Assembly: GCA_026708585.1 (NCBI GenBank)
Contig: JAPOUQ010000046.1
Span: 1-47,151 of the forward strand
DNA: 47,151 nt
Source: Gammaproteobacteria bacterium
Lineage (GTDB): Bacteria; Pseudomonadota; Gammaproteobacteria; Arenicellales; Poriferihabitantaceae
Direction: 5' to 3'
A program made the translations under genes and the position numbers. Below the pieces are notes generated by a model that had not been told where the DNA came from, ran no database searches, and was given only the letters and a program-made list of their open reading frames with translations. This document shows, in pieces, positions 33,467 through 42,199 of this stretch (positions are counted from its first letter, which is position 1; each line of letters begins with the position of its first letter).

Positions 33467-34189
33467 ATGAATCCTAAAGAAGTATCTTGGCAATCCACAG
33501 CCTTTCGTCCGTTCTATACCTGGTTAATAATCTCAGGCCTAGTACTCTTTGGATTTTTTCTTATCTGGAGATATCATTTTATTGAGCAGATTATTGAAGC
33601 AGACATTACCAAGTTGTCTTTAATTATCGGCGTTGTTTTTTTTGTTTCATGTGGCTATTTGGGGGTTAGCGCGTATCGTTTATCGCAAATGAATTTTTAT
33701 TTCATGCATCGTATTCAAACGGGTAAGTCAGTAGCCAGCGAAAAAGCAAGATCGAGTGCGGTAGATGAATATCTTGATGTGATGCTACAACCGAATCTTG
33801 AGAAAGCTCCTCACGATGAAGCAATGCATGCCTGGCTTGCAGAACAAATTCATAAAGGACATCGTCTGGGCTGGTTTATCTCAGACAGCTTGATTCGGCT
33901 TGGTTTGGTTGGCACTGTGATTGGATTTATCATCATGCTGGGATCGGTCTACAATCTGGAGGGTGACGACATTTCCGTATTGCAGGATCTCATGTCTAGT
34001 ATGGGAGGCGGCATGCAGGTCGCCCTCTACACGACACTGACCGGAATTAGCTTGTCTTTAGTTCTTGGTGTGTATTGTAAGAACCTTGATTCGGGTGCGG
34101 ATGAACTGGTGTCCCGCGTAATTCAGTATACTGTTCGTTCACGTAGGGGAGAAGGTCAATTTGGCAAGTCTATATCTGAAGCAACCTAA
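33467..34189 (+). CDS. MotA/TolQ/ExbB-type proton channel subunit
   Basis: A 240-residue membrane protein. Hydrophobic spans lie at about 18-36, 46-68, 140-160 and 174-194. The last two show the ExbB/TolQ signatures GLVGTVIGFIIMLGS and MQVALYTTLTGISLSLVLG. A cytoplasmic loop of about 70 residues separates the span pairs. Such proteins use the proton gradient together with an ExbD/MotB-type partner, encoded next with a 29-nt overlap. It belongs to the operon that continues from sox. No tonB-like gene follows. Confidence 0.8.
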   Translation: MNPKEVSWQSTAFRPFYTWLIISGLVLFGFFLIWRYHFIEQIIEADITKLSLIIGVVFFVSCGYLGVSAYRLSQMNFYFMHRIQTGKSVASEKARSSAVDEYLDVMLQPNLEKAPHDEAMHAWLAEQIHKGHRLGWFISDSLIRLGLVGTVIGFIIMLGSVYNLEGDDISVLQDLMSSMGGGMQVALYTTLTGISLSLVLGVYCKNLDSGADELVSRVIQYTVRSRRGEGQFGKSISEAT

Positions 34190-34829
34190 ACGTATTTCCC
34201 AGATTGATCCGTTTATCGATCTTTTATTCAACTGCTTGCTTGGCTTCGTCTTCCTATTCCTAGTTGCGCTACTGTATATCAATCCGGAGTCCAAGCAAGC
34301 GAATATTGAAAAGAAAGCTGAATACATAATCTCGGCAACTTGGCCCGAATTACTCAAAGACGATATTGATCTTTGGGTCAAGGGGCCAGATGATCAGGTT
34401 GTTTCTTACCTCAAGCGTGATGCCGGATGGCTACATTTGGATCGTGATGATCGCGGTGTTGTAAATGATACCATTGTGATTAATGGTCAGGAGAAGGTTA
34501 ATCCGATTAATCAAGAGATTGTGACGATTAGGAAGAAGCAATATGGAGAGTACATCGTCAATTTATTTTTTTATGACTCTGGCTCCAAATCAAAGAATGG
34601 TTCCATCTCTGGAGAGTCAAAATCAGTACCCGTGGAGGTCAGAATTGATCGAGTCAATCCGAAATTTGAACGAATATTTGCCGATAGTGTAATCATGCAA
34701 GATGTGGACCATGAACAGACTGTGATTCGGTTTACCGTTAGGCCTGATGGACAGCCTGAAATTTTCAGTGATTTGCCTGCGATTTTGACTCCTTACAAAC
34801 TGGATCATATTCCTCTATGGCCAAATTGA
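34161..34829 (+). CDS. ExbD-like membrane protein with DUF2135-like outer domain
   Basis: A 222-residue protein from a TTG at 34161 behind GGAGAAGG; no other start fits. The single N-terminal span (about 20-42) carries DPFIDLLFN, aligning with the PFID motif whose Asp is needed for proton use in ExbD/TolR. The outer part is not the usual ExbD domain. Its pattern DIDLWVKGPDDQVV, WLHLDRDDRG and YGEYIVNLFFYD resembles the DUF2135 beta-sandwich. This assignment is mine, from pattern only. It overlaps the channel gene by 29 nt and the next gene by 13 nt. Confidence 0.6.
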   Translation: MASLYLKQPKRISQIDPFIDLLFNCLLGFVFLFLVALLYINPESKQANIEKKAEYIISATWPELLKDDIDLWVKGPDDQVVSYLKRDAGWLHLDRDDRGVVNDTIVINGQEKVNPINQEIVTIRKKQYGEYIVNLFFYDSGSKSKNGSISGESKSVPVEVRIDRVNPKFERIFADSVIMQDVDHEQTVIRFTVRPDGQPEIFSDLPAILTPYKLDHIPLWPN

Positions 34830-35308
34830 TTGTCAGTTTGGTATACCTTGTGCCCCTTGTTATCCTTGCTTCTAGTTGGGCGCAAGGCCGGATGACTTCG
34901 GCGGTTCGAATTGGAGCTTTGATCATATTACCCATTTGCTATCTGATACATTGGAATTTGCTGGAGAGAATGAGTGGTTGGCCAACTGATGTGCGGATAC
35001 CTGAGCAGTTTGAATTGGTGTCAGCCAATGTAGTTGAACCGGATAGAGTTCTCAAACAAAATGGTTCAATTTATCTATGGATTCGAACCCGCTTAGGAGA
35101 GCCGCCGCGGTCGTATGAGTTGGAATATTCCAGAGAGCTGCATACAAAAATTGTCGAAGCACAACGCCGTCTTGATGAGGGTATCAGGCAATATGGCGAA
35201 ACTTCATCTGGCCGTGAATCGGGTGATGATGGGTCCCTTGGGGATGGGGGCATAAGGCTGGAACTACAGGATTTGACGGAGCGGCAACTCCCAGCCAAAA
35301 CATTTTGA
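34817..35308 (+). CDS. hypothetical membrane protein of the ExbB/ExbD-like module
   Basis: A 163-residue protein with two hydrophobic spans at the N-terminus (about 3-20 and 30-46). A soluble tail follows with FELVSANVVEPDRVLKQNG, a helical stretch (ELHTKIVEAQRRLDEGIRQYG), and a glycine/serine-rich acidic segment near residues 128-145. I do not recognise the family. It overlaps the ExbD-like gene by 13 nt, so the three proteins are probably made together and act as one complex. It is the last plus-strand gene before the convergent thiamin operon, 26 bp away. Confidence 0.65.
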   Translation: MAKLIVSLVYLVPLVILASSWAQGRMTSAVRIGALIILPICYLIHWNLLERMSGWPTDVRIPEQFELVSANVVEPDRVLKQNGSIYLWIRTRLGEPPRSYELEYSRELHTKIVEAQRRLDEGIRQYGETSSGRESGDDGSLGDGGIRLELQDLTERQLPAKTF

Positions 35309-35334
35309 ATGGAACAGGGTTTTATGAAATCGCT

Positions 35335-36114
35335 CTAGTTCCGCTCAGATAGCCCCGACCATTTTTCTAATCGGTTGCAGAGCAACCCAACAATCGCTCT
35401 AATGGTTACGGTCAATACGCATAAGGCTACCAATGCAGCAAACATGAGATCTATTTTGACGCGACCATTGGCTAATAACATTAAATAGCCTAATCCATTC
35501 GATGCGCCGACCCATTCCCCGATTACAGCACCGATGGGTGCATAGACGGCAGCTAGTCGGATACCGGAGGTTAGGGAAGGAATGGCTGCGGGAACTCTTA
35601 TTTGCATCAATGTGGAACGATTTGGGCTACGCATGGTATGGGCAAGATCAAGGTAACCTTTTGGCGTATTCGACAATCCATCTAGAAATGTAGAGGTGAC
35701 TGGGAAGTACACAATTAAGACAGCCATGGCTATTTTCGAAGCCAAGCCGTAGCCCAGCCAAAGGGTTAGCAAGGGAGCAAGAGCGAATACAGGAATGGTC
35801 TGACTTATAACCAGAGCTGGCATAATGAATTGACGACCACGCTTTGATATGGTCAGATTCAATGCAGTAAGAATACCAGCCACAACTCCCAATACCAAAC
35901 CCACTAAGACTTCTATAGCCGTGATTAAAGTATGATGCCAAATCAATGAAAATTGACTAATAAATGCATTAGCAACTGCCAATGGTGCAGGGAGAATAAA
36001 TGACTCTACTTTTGTGGTCCACACAACGGCTTGCCAGATCAGAATCATGAACAGCCCGGCAAAAAGGATTTCCCAAACTCGGATCAAAGAAAAACTGTTT
36101 GATTTAGATTTCAT
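35335..36114 (-). CDS. thiX: thiamin-precursor ABC transporter permease ThiX
   Basis: Inner-membrane permease of 259 residues with about six spans. The ABC contact loop (EAA-like) is in LDLAHTMRSPNRSTLMQI. It belongs to the SsuC/TauC-like group. Location at the end of a TPP-riboswitch-led operon, with a THI5/NMT1-type binding protein, identifies it as ThiX. That system imports a pyrimidine (HMP-type) precursor. It overlaps thiZ by 4 nt. Confidence 0.85.
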   Translation of the reverse strand: MKSKSNSFSLIRVWEILFAGLFMILIWQAVVWTTKVESFILPAPLAVANAFISQFSLIWHHTLITAIEVLVGLVLGVVAGILTALNLTISKRGRQFIMPALVISQTIPVFALAPLLTLWLGYGLASKIAMAVLIVYFPVTSTFLDGLSNTPKGYLDLAHTMRSPNRSTLMQIRVPAAIPSLTSGIRLAAVYAPIGAVIGEWVGASNGLGYLMLLANGRVKIDLMFAALVALCVLTVTIRAIVGLLCNRLEKWSGLSERN

Positions 36115-36842
36115 GCGTTCAGTATTGAAAAAATTCGGGATTGAATGTCCAACATATTTGGATCATCAAGTTCACGAATTGATTGACAGGCAGGCAGATC
36201 GAATTGTTCGAGTTTGTCTTGTGTCATAGCATATATTCGAGCACCCAATCTGAGTGCTTCGGCCAAGTCATGGGTTACAAGCAGGACAGTTCTCTGTTTT
36301 AGTGTGGAATAGGACAAAGCCTGCATCTGTCTGCGAGTAAAGGGATCCAGTGCAGAGAAAGGCTCATCAAGAAGAACCAGAGGGGTATTCTCCATCAGGG
36401 TTCGGGCGAGTGCGCATCTTTGGCGCATTCCTCCCGAAAGCTCTCCGGGTTTATTGGATATGTAATCTTCAAGTCCAACTTTACGTATTAAGTAATCAAT
36501 TTTTTCATTATTGAGCGGCTCTTTGCGTAAAGTTGCACCAAGGGAGACATTTTGTTGTACCGTCAACCAGGGTAATAGCAAATCGGACTGGGCCATATAG
36601 GCAACCCGTCCATCTAGGGGTAGTTTATCGCTTGCAGATATTGAGCCAGAAAATGAGCCGCCAGTTTCTAGTCCTGCAAGGAGTCGAAGTAGAGTTGACT
36701 TGCCAATTCCGGAACTACCCAATAAACATGTCCAAGATCCGGGAAGCAGTTCCAGCATTAAATCACTGAACAACGGACGTTCATTGTAAGAAAATGTGCC
36801 AGACAGACGAAGTCCGAGTTTGGCAGGATTGTCTGCACTCAT
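36111..36842 (-). CDS. thiZ: thiamin-precursor ABC transporter ATPase ThiZ
   Basis: A 243-residue ABC ATPase. Walker A is GSSGIGKSTLL, the Q-loop region is VAYMAQSDLLLPW, the signature is LSGGMRQRCALARTL, Walker B is PLVLLDEPFSALD and the switch His is in LLVTHDLAEAL. It drives the ThiX permease. It overlaps thiX by 4 nt and lies 26 nt after thiY. The whole set is intact. Confidence 0.86.
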   Translation of the reverse strand: MSADNPAKLGLRLSGTFSYNERPLFSDLMLELLPGSWTCLLGSSGIGKSTLLRLLAGLETGGSFSGSISASDKLPLDGRVAYMAQSDLLLPWLTVQQNVSLGATLRKEPLNNEKIDYLIRKVGLEDYISNKPGELSGGMRQRCALARTLMENTPLVLLDEPFSALDPFTRRQMQALSYSTLKQRTVLLVTHDLAEALRLGARIYAMTQDKLEQFDLPACQSIRELDDPNMLDIQSRIFSILNA

Positions 36843-36868
36843 AGGAATAAACGGTTTTCTTTCTGTTT

Positions 36869-37804
36869 TTACTCTTCTGTGATGTCGATGGCCAAACGAT
36901 CAATCGGATTGGGTTTTGAAATCAAGCCAGAGTCCAGAAAGAAACGATCCATATCCTGATATCGCCCGATATCCAGAGCAGCAGGTCGAAGCGCGAAGCG
37001 GGGTAAGGTGTCGAACCAGGCCAGTCGGTTCAAGGCATCATTAAGTTCTGGGGATGTTGAGGCAAAGATCTGCCAACTTTCTTCTGGATGATTCACAATG
37101 TATTGCACACCCTTTTCTACTGCTTTTATAAATCGGCGAATTTTGACTTTATCCATCGTGTTCGGATTTGCGATATAGATTAGCTCATCATAAGGAGGTA
37201 GACCCTCTTCTTCGACATAGAAGCACTTGCCCAGAATATTTTCCAGTTTCATTTGGTTTAATTCAAAGTTTCTGTATGCGCCAATTACCGCATCAACCTG
37301 TTTGCTCATCAGTGAAGGAGACAGTGACCAGTTAACATTGACCAATTCGACGTCTTGTATCTCTAACCCATGTGGTCTCAGTAGTGCCGCCAGTACTGCT
37401 TCTTCTACACCTGCGACCGAAAATCCAATTTTCCGCCCAGCCAAATCTGCTATCGATTTAATAGGGCCATCTTCGAGAACCAAGAGGCAATTTAATGGGG
37501 TTGCAACCAGCGTACCCACCCGAATCACTGGAAGGTTTTCGGCGACCTGTAGATGTAGTTGAGGTTGATAGGAAATGGCCAGATCGGCTTCCCCAGCAGC
37601 CACGATTTTGGGCGGTACTGATGGATCAGCAGGTGGCACGATCTCAACTTCGAGACTTTGCTCAGCAAAATATCCATTTTCTTGCGCAATTAGAATGGGG
37701 CCATGATCAGGATTAATGAACCAGTCTAGAATCAAGGAAATTTTATCCATTGACCAGACTGGGCTTGTAAATATTAGTGCAAAAATGAAGATCAGTATTT
37801 TCAT
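36869..37804 (-). CDS. thiY: pyrimidine-precursor-binding protein ThiY (NMT1/THI5-like)
   Basis: Periplasmic binding protein of 311 residues with a Sec signal (ILIFIFALIFTSPVWS). The NMT1/THI5-like fold starts with ISLILDWFINPDHGPILIAQ and continues with FAEQSLEVEIVPPADPS. ThiY proteins bind HMP or its formyl-amino precursor and pass it to ThiXZ. It overlaps the thiE end by 4 nt, so it is part of the biosynthetic operon. Confidence 0.87.
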   Translation of the reverse strand: MKILIFIFALIFTSPVWSMDKISLILDWFINPDHGPILIAQENGYFAEQSLEVEIVPPADPSVPPKIVAAGEADLAISYQPQLHLQVAENLPVIRVGTLVATPLNCLLVLEDGPIKSIADLAGRKIGFSVAGVEEAVLAALLRPHGLEIQDVELVNVNWSLSPSLMSKQVDAVIGAYRNFELNQMKLENILGKCFYVEEEGLPPYDELIYIANPNTMDKVKIRRFIKAVEKGVQYIVNHPEESWQIFASTSPELNDALNRLAWFDTLPRFALRPAALDIGRYQDMDRFFLDSGLISKPNPIDRLAIDITEE

Positions 37805-38433
37805 GTTTTCTTTCCAGAGAGTGAGGATTTACGATAAGGCTCGGTGATCTCGAGCCAGTAATTGATTTGATGTTCTGGGTTTGGGTTGAGGGTGATATCG
37901 GTTACCACGGATACACAGTCAGCACCATGCTCGAGAGCGGCGATTCCCCGCTCGGGATTGAGACCTCCAATTGCGACAAGAGGGATTGAGCCAATGCTCG
38001 ATTTCCAGTCTGTTATCCGCTTGAGTCCCTGAGGTGACCAGGGCATTTTTTTAAGGATGGTTGGATAGATTGGTCCAAGAGCCACATAGCATGGGTTTGT
38101 GGACAACGCTTGAACTAATTCCTGATTTGAGTGGGTGCTGACTCCAAGGCTGATACCGGCTTTCAAGATTTGTGAGAGATCAGCAAATTCCAGATCTTGC
38201 TGCCCCAGATGGACAGCATCGCAACCGAGTTCAATAGCCAGTTGCCAATGATCGTTCAGGAATAGCTGACAGTTATGTTTTTGGCATATTTCCATAGTTT
38301 TTAGGGTTTCATTACGAACCAAGTCCAGATCATCACTTTTTATACGAAGTTGTACTTGGCGTATACCTAGAGGTACCAGGCGACTCATCCATGCGCTACT
38401 ATCGAAAATCGGATAGAAGGGCTCTAGAGTCAT
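37801..38433 (-). CDS. thiE: thiamin-phosphate synthase ThiE
   Basis: A 210-residue TIM-barrel enzyme that joins HMP pyrophosphate and thiazole phosphate carboxylate to thiamin phosphate. Motifs seen are [10 protein letters not shown], the phosphate/metal-binding [14 protein letters not shown] and [37 protein letters not shown] and VAIGGLNPE. It overlaps thiG by 4 nt upstream and thiY by 4 nt downstream. Confidence 0.92.
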   Translation of the reverse strand: MTLEPFYPIFDSSAWMSRLVPLGIRQVQLRIKSDDLDLVRNETLKTMEICQKHNCQLFLNDHWQLAIELGCDAVHLGQQDLEFADLSQILKAGISLGVSTHSNQELVQALSTNPCYVALGPIYPTILKKMPWSPQGLKRITDWKSSIGSIPLVAIGGLNPERGIAALEHGADCVSVVTDITLNPNPEHQINYWLEITEPYRKSSLSGKKT

Positions 38434-39212
38434 TCTCGTAGGTCTGCCTTGTCAATTAAACTAGTTGAAGTTTGTGGCATATCGGAAGGTTGCATGGGGC
38501 CAGATAGGTAGGCTTTACGTCCAGCTCGAATTCCTTCTGCAAATGCCTCTGCCATTGTCACTGGATTTTCGGCTCGGGCCACAGCTGTATTCAACAACAC
38601 AGCATCAGAGCCAAGTTCCATTGCGCGAGCAGCATGGGAAGGGAGTCCGATACCGGCATCAATGATGATCGGGATGGTTTCAAAGCGGGACCGCAAGGTC
38701 CGAAGACCGTATTCATTGTTCAGTCCACGTGCTGTTCCGATTGGCGCCCCCCAAGGCATCAGAACTTCACATCCGGTATCCATTAATTTCCCAGCTACAA
38801 CCAGATCTTCTGTGGTATAGGGAAATACCTTGAATCCGTCAGCACTTAGGATTCTGGCTGCTTCTACCAAGCCAGCGGTATCGGGGTGTAATGACTCCGA
38901 ATCGCCGATTACTTCCAACTTGATCCAGTCTGTTTGAAATATTTCTCGAGCCATTTGAGCAGTGGTTACCGCCTCTCTAGCAGAGTAGCATCCTGCTGTA
39001 TTCGGTAGGATTGTGATATTGAGTGATTTGATCAAATCCCAGAATTTTTCGCCGGCATAGCTGCTTCCAGCTTCCCTTCTCAGGGATACGGTCACAATTT
39101 CGGTTTTTGAAGCCTGAACGGCTTTGGCCAGCTTGCTTGGAGAGGGGTAGCGTGCAGTACCAAGAAGCATTCGGCTGTTGAATGATTGTCCATAGAGTTC
39201 GAGCATGGTCAT
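38430..39212 (-). CDS. thiG: thiazole synthase ThiG
   Basis: A 260-residue TIM-barrel enzyme forming the thiazole ring from deoxyxylulose phosphate, dehydroglycine and ThiS-bound sulfur. The start ([21 protein letters not shown]) is typical. The Schiff-base lysine region is [15 protein letters not shown], and the phosphate-binding end is [17 protein letters not shown]. It starts 8 nt after thiS. It needs ThiS and glycine oxidase ThiO, both encoded upstream. Confidence 0.95.
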   Translation of the reverse strand: MTMLELYGQSFNSRMLLGTARYPSPSKLAKAVQASKTEIVTVSLRREAGSSYAGEKFWDLIKSLNITILPNTAGCYSAREAVTTAQMAREIFQTDWIKLEVIGDSESLHPDTAGLVEAARILSADGFKVFPYTTEDLVVAGKLMDTGCEVLMPWGAPIGTARGLNNEYGLRTLRSRFETIPIIIDAGIGLPSHAARAMELGSDAVLLNTAVARAENPVTMAEAFAEGIRAGRKAYLSGPMQPSDMPQTSTSLIDKADLRE

Positions 39213-39220
39213 GGATGGAT

Positions 39221-39418
39221 TTAGCCTCCGGCATTCGGGGTAACCACTTCTATGCGATCACCCGGCATAACTCTGGTAGATTCTCTTAAGTGTTTGTGAA
39301 TAAACGCTCCATTTAAAGCAGTAGCAAAGTGAGTTTGTTGATAACCGCATTCGATGAGAATCTCACTGAGCAGTTGATTGCTCACTTTCCGAGTTTTACC
39401 ATTGATAATTATGCGCAT
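39221..39418 (-). CDS. thiS: sulfur-carrier protein ThiS
   Basis: Ubiquitin-like sulfur carrier of 65 residues when started at MRIIINGK (39418). An upstream ATG (39436) would add six residues lying inside the end of thiO. The C-terminus ends in Gly-Gly (TPNAGG), the tail that receives sulfur as thiocarboxylate. It overlaps thiO by 10 nt. thiF is not in this window and must come from elsewhere. Confidence 0.92.
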   Translation of the reverse strand: MRIIINGKTRKVSNQLLSEILIECGYQQTHFATALNGAFIHKHLRESTRVMPGDRIEVVTPNAGG

Positions 39419-40401
39419 TGTGGCAACTTCCCCCAAGAATCGGAATTTACCACCGCATCGGCAGCTTGAATAGCGAGGGATGGCCCAAGTAGAAAACCAT
39501 GTCTATATAGACCGTTGACAAAAATTACATTGTCTTTCCGATATAGTCTCGGCACATTGTCATCGAAGGCTGGTCGGATATCGACTCCCAATTCGATGAT
39601 TTCAGCCTCGCCGAAACTTGAAGAAAGAAGTACTGCTGAATTGAGTAGGTCAAGCATTGAACGAACGCTGAATCTTGTGCGTTCGTTATTTTCGATGAGT
39701 GTTGCGCCCAGCATATACTGATGATTGATTCTCGGTACGATGTAAATGGGTTGGCGAGGGTGCAGAAGACGCACGGGTCGAGACAGGCTAATATCTTCGG
39801 TTCGAAGAATCATCATCTCACCTTTTACTCCTCGGATTCCACCCAAATCATGGTGTGAGTTGTAGCCTCGACAGTCGAGAATTACTTTTGCATCAAGATC
39901 TTCTATTGTGACAGCTTGATTGAATTGGATCGAGACATTTCGCATTTCCAGATAATGAACCAGGTCTTGCAATGCTTTGCGGGGATTTAGGTGAGCTTCA
40001 TCAGGAAACAGTAAGCCCGGTCCGGAAAAATCTGACAGTCCAGGTTCAATTGTTGCGATTTCCTGTTGATCGACCCAGTGACATTGTTTGCCTAAACGAG
40101 ATAATCTTTTCAGTTCATTTCGATCGCGGGGGAGGGCCAGTACCAGAGATCCATTTTGCGTGACTTCGGTGATATGTTCTTGCCACCATTTTTTCGCCAC
40201 CATACCAGATAGCATAACTTCATGTTCAGCGGTATCCCGTTCACAGTAGGGAGCAAGCATGCCTCCTGCGAACCAGGAACACGACCCTTCTCCCAATCTC
40301 ATCGTTTGCTCATAAATGCAGATGTCAATCTTTCGATCCACTAGTTCGCAGGCGCAGGTTAGTCCTGCAACGCCAGCTCCAATAATGGCGACTTCGCTCA
40401 T
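39409..40401 (-). CDS. thiO: glycine oxidase ThiO
   Basis: FAD enzyme of 330 residues of the DAO family. It oxidises glycine to iminoacetate for thiazole synthesis. The dinucleotide fold is at the N-terminus (VAIIGAGVAGLTCACEL). CSWFAGGMLAPYCE is close to the conserved active region, and later GGIRGVKGEMMIL and NGLYRHGFLLGPSLA are seen. Use of ThiO rather than tyrosine lyase ThiH fits aerobic metabolism. It overlaps thiD by 4 nt. Confidence 0.92.
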   Translation of the reverse strand: MSEVAIIGAGVAGLTCACELVDRKIDICIYEQTMRLGEGSCSWFAGGMLAPYCERDTAEHEVMLSGMVAKKWWQEHITEVTQNGSLVLALPRDRNELKRLSRLGKQCHWVDQQEIATIEPGLSDFSGPGLLFPDEAHLNPRKALQDLVHYLEMRNVSIQFNQAVTIEDLDAKVILDCRGYNSHHDLGGIRGVKGEMMILRTEDISLSRPVRLLHPRQPIYIVPRINHQYMLGATLIENNERTRFSVRSMLDLLNSAVLLSSSFGEAEIIELGVDIRPAFDDNVPRLYRKDNVIFVNGLYRHGFLLGPSLAIQAADAVVNSDSWGKLPQCA

Positions 40402-41213
40402 TGCCAGAATTCGTGAAAATGGTGAACAGGCCCATGGCCGGAACCGATACTCAGTTGATCAGCAGACTGAATTGCTCGGGCAAGATAGTTATGCGCATGA
40501 GTGACTGCATCCACCAATGCTTCTGATTTGGCGAGATAAGCGGCGATAGCTGCAGAATATGTACAACCGGTCCCGTGTGTATTTCGTGTATTGATTCGAG
40601 GTGAAGTAAGCTTGATTGGTGATTGTTTATTGACGATCAACCAGTCAGTGCATGTCGAATTTTTACCATGTCCACCTTTAACCAAAACAGCTTTTGCGCC
40701 GAGCTCCCTAAGAACATGTCCTTGGCTTAATGCTTGATCGGTATTGCCTGTTTGTTGGTTCTTCGACAAGACAGCAACTTCGGGTAGATTTGGGGTGATT
40801 AAATCTGCCCTAGGTAAAAGTAGTGTGCGTATTGATTCGATTGCTTCTTCATCAAGGAGGGGATCCCCAGATTTGGCAATCATGACAGGATCCAAAACGA
40901 CGTAGCCTTGGTAGTTGCGAATTGCTTCGGCGATTTCCTGAACGATATTCGCGGACAAGACCATACCGATCTTGATTGCGTCAACTGAAAGATCATGCAA
41001 TACCGTCAGTATCTGTTGTTGCACCATGCCTTTTGGCAATGCTTCGACACGTTCTACCTTACGTGTATTCTGGGCAGTAATGGCAGTAATTGCACTGGCC
41101 CCATAAACTCCGAGAGCACTAAAAGTTTTTAGATCGGCCTGAATGCCTGCTCCTCCAGAACTGTCAGAGCCAGCAATGGTCAGTGCGGTTGGAATTTTTG
41201 AATTTGCGCCCAA
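40398..41213 (-). CDS. thiD: hydroxymethylpyrimidine (phosphate) kinase ThiD
   Basis: A 271-residue ribokinase-fold enzyme phosphorylating HMP and HMP-P. Motifs are TALTIAGSDSSGGAGIQADL, AITAITAQNT and VLDPVMIAKSG; the anion-hole/catalytic end is NTHGTGCTYSAAIAAYL. The start is a TTG (41213), since no ATG fits before the conserved N-terminus. It is the first gene after the TPP riboswitch, about 58 bp downstream of it. Confidence 0.93.
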   Translation of the reverse strand: MGANSKIPTALTIAGSDSSGGAGIQADLKTFSALGVYGASAITAITAQNTRKVERVEALPKGMVQQQILTVLHDLSVDAIKIGMVLSANIVQEIAEAIRNYQGYVVLDPVMIAKSGDPLLDEEAIESIRTLLLPRADLITPNLPEVAVLSKNQQTGNTDQALSQGHVLRELGAKAVLVKGGHGKNSTCTDWLIVNKQSPIKLTSPRINTRNTHGTGCTYSAAIAAYLAKSEALVDAVTHAHNYLARAIQSADQLSIGSGHGPVHHFHEFWQ

Positions 41214-41271
41214 GTATTTCGTCTCGTTAGGCTGGCACAGAAGCGGAATTTACCGAGACTTATCGTAGCAG

Positions 41272-41361
41272 TACCGTTTCCTTCGCCAGCATTATCTGGA
41301 TCAGGTTCGATGGGTCGACAATCTATGGCTCTCAGCTCTTTCAGTGAGCTCCCCAACGGTA
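41272..41361 (-). promoter_or_regulatory. TPP riboswitch (THI element) controlling the thi operon
   Basis: On the minus strand the closing stem TACCGTT/AACGGTA (41355-41361 with 41272-41278) encloses the conserved thi-box parts: GGGGAGC, CTGAGAG, GAACCTGATC and the GATAATGCTGGCGAAGG end. These are the pyrimidine- and pyrophosphate-binding elements of TPP aptamers. With its 3' end about 58 nt before the thiD TTG start, it should lower expression of thiD-O-S-G-E-Y-Z-X when thiamin pyrophosphate is plentiful. Whether it acts on termination or translation is not clear. Confidence 0.95.
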
Positions 41362-41385
41362 TCTTAGAGGATAACAGTCAAAACG

Positions 41386-41622
41386 TTATTTTGCAACGCT
41401 CAGTGTTGCCCAATAATTCCTTGATTTCGATTTGTATGATCTGGAGTGATAATCAGAATCCAGAAAGCCAGTGTTTGTGAATTTAATTAATAAATCGATC
41501 AAATAATCGACTGATATACCGAGTTCCTCTGATAATTTTCGATAGAGTTGAAGTGTGCCCGTTTTCCGGCGACTTGCAATTTGATAACGGTATGCCTTTG
41601 AGAAACCGATCTCCCTAATAAG
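41386..41622 (-). pseudogene. HTH (XRE-like) protein remnant
   Basis: A 79-codon minus-strand frame without a start codon. It reads LIREIGFSKAYRYQIASRR, then TGTLQLYRKLSEELGISV and DYLIDLLIK. The pattern of a short helix-turn-helix followed by L..L...LGIS.DYL is typical of XRE-type regulators. The upstream half is missing (TGA at 41623-41625). It lies just upstream of the thi riboswitch and its 3' end runs into the likely thi promoter region, so it is probably a decayed fragment. Confidence 0.4.
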
Positions 41623-42199
41623 TCACTCCCATTTAAACTCGGTTTTTTCTCTCCATGCACGTAATGGTATAACGTGGTCAAAAATGGTGCTCACAATCTC
41701 AGCAGGAATTTTTGTCCTTGCCGGTTAATTAAGTATTGCTTGGTCGGTTGTGACGTTGTACTCAACATTTTTCAGTTTTACGATAATCTCCCTGTGCCCT
41801 ATTCCTTAAATACAGAAACTGAAAGCACTCTCGATTTCTTATATGGCGTGGTTTTCGAGGAATCTATCAAATCATCCAATGGGTGATGATCGGTTGAGGA
41901 TTGAAACCCACAGTGCATATGGCTTTGTGCCCAATGCCGAGTATTCTATTTCAGGATTAGGGGTGTGTATCTCAATTGGTATAACCGAGAACTGTGGGTA
42001 GCGTCTTTCTCGATAATTTATTGATAAGGATCATTCATTGATACTCTTGTCCCCTTAGTTCAATCTTTGCTAGCAATACTGTCTTAGACTTCAGCGTTGA
42101 AACGAATTTGGCAACTACTGTGACTAATCAGAGAAAGATATAAAGTGATTGTCTAGCAAGCCAATACCTCACTATTTTTGGAAAGTTCTACAATTCAAT
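41623..42199. other. gene-poor region between the thi operon and the nuclease gene
   Basis: About 580 bp with no gene that I can support. A plus-strand open stretch at 41674-41886 has no recognisable content, and short stretches after it (near 41885-41995) read like disrupted coding sequence but cannot be assigned. The stretch belongs to the second decayed region. Confidence 0.4.

Noticed and set aside
35305-35340. Terminator between the converging operons
   Set aside because: Only a 5-bp stem (GGAAC/GTTCC) with no T-run was found.
41674-41886. Plus-strand 70-codon frame
   Set aside because: No recognisable motif, ribosome-binding site or composition that supports a gene.
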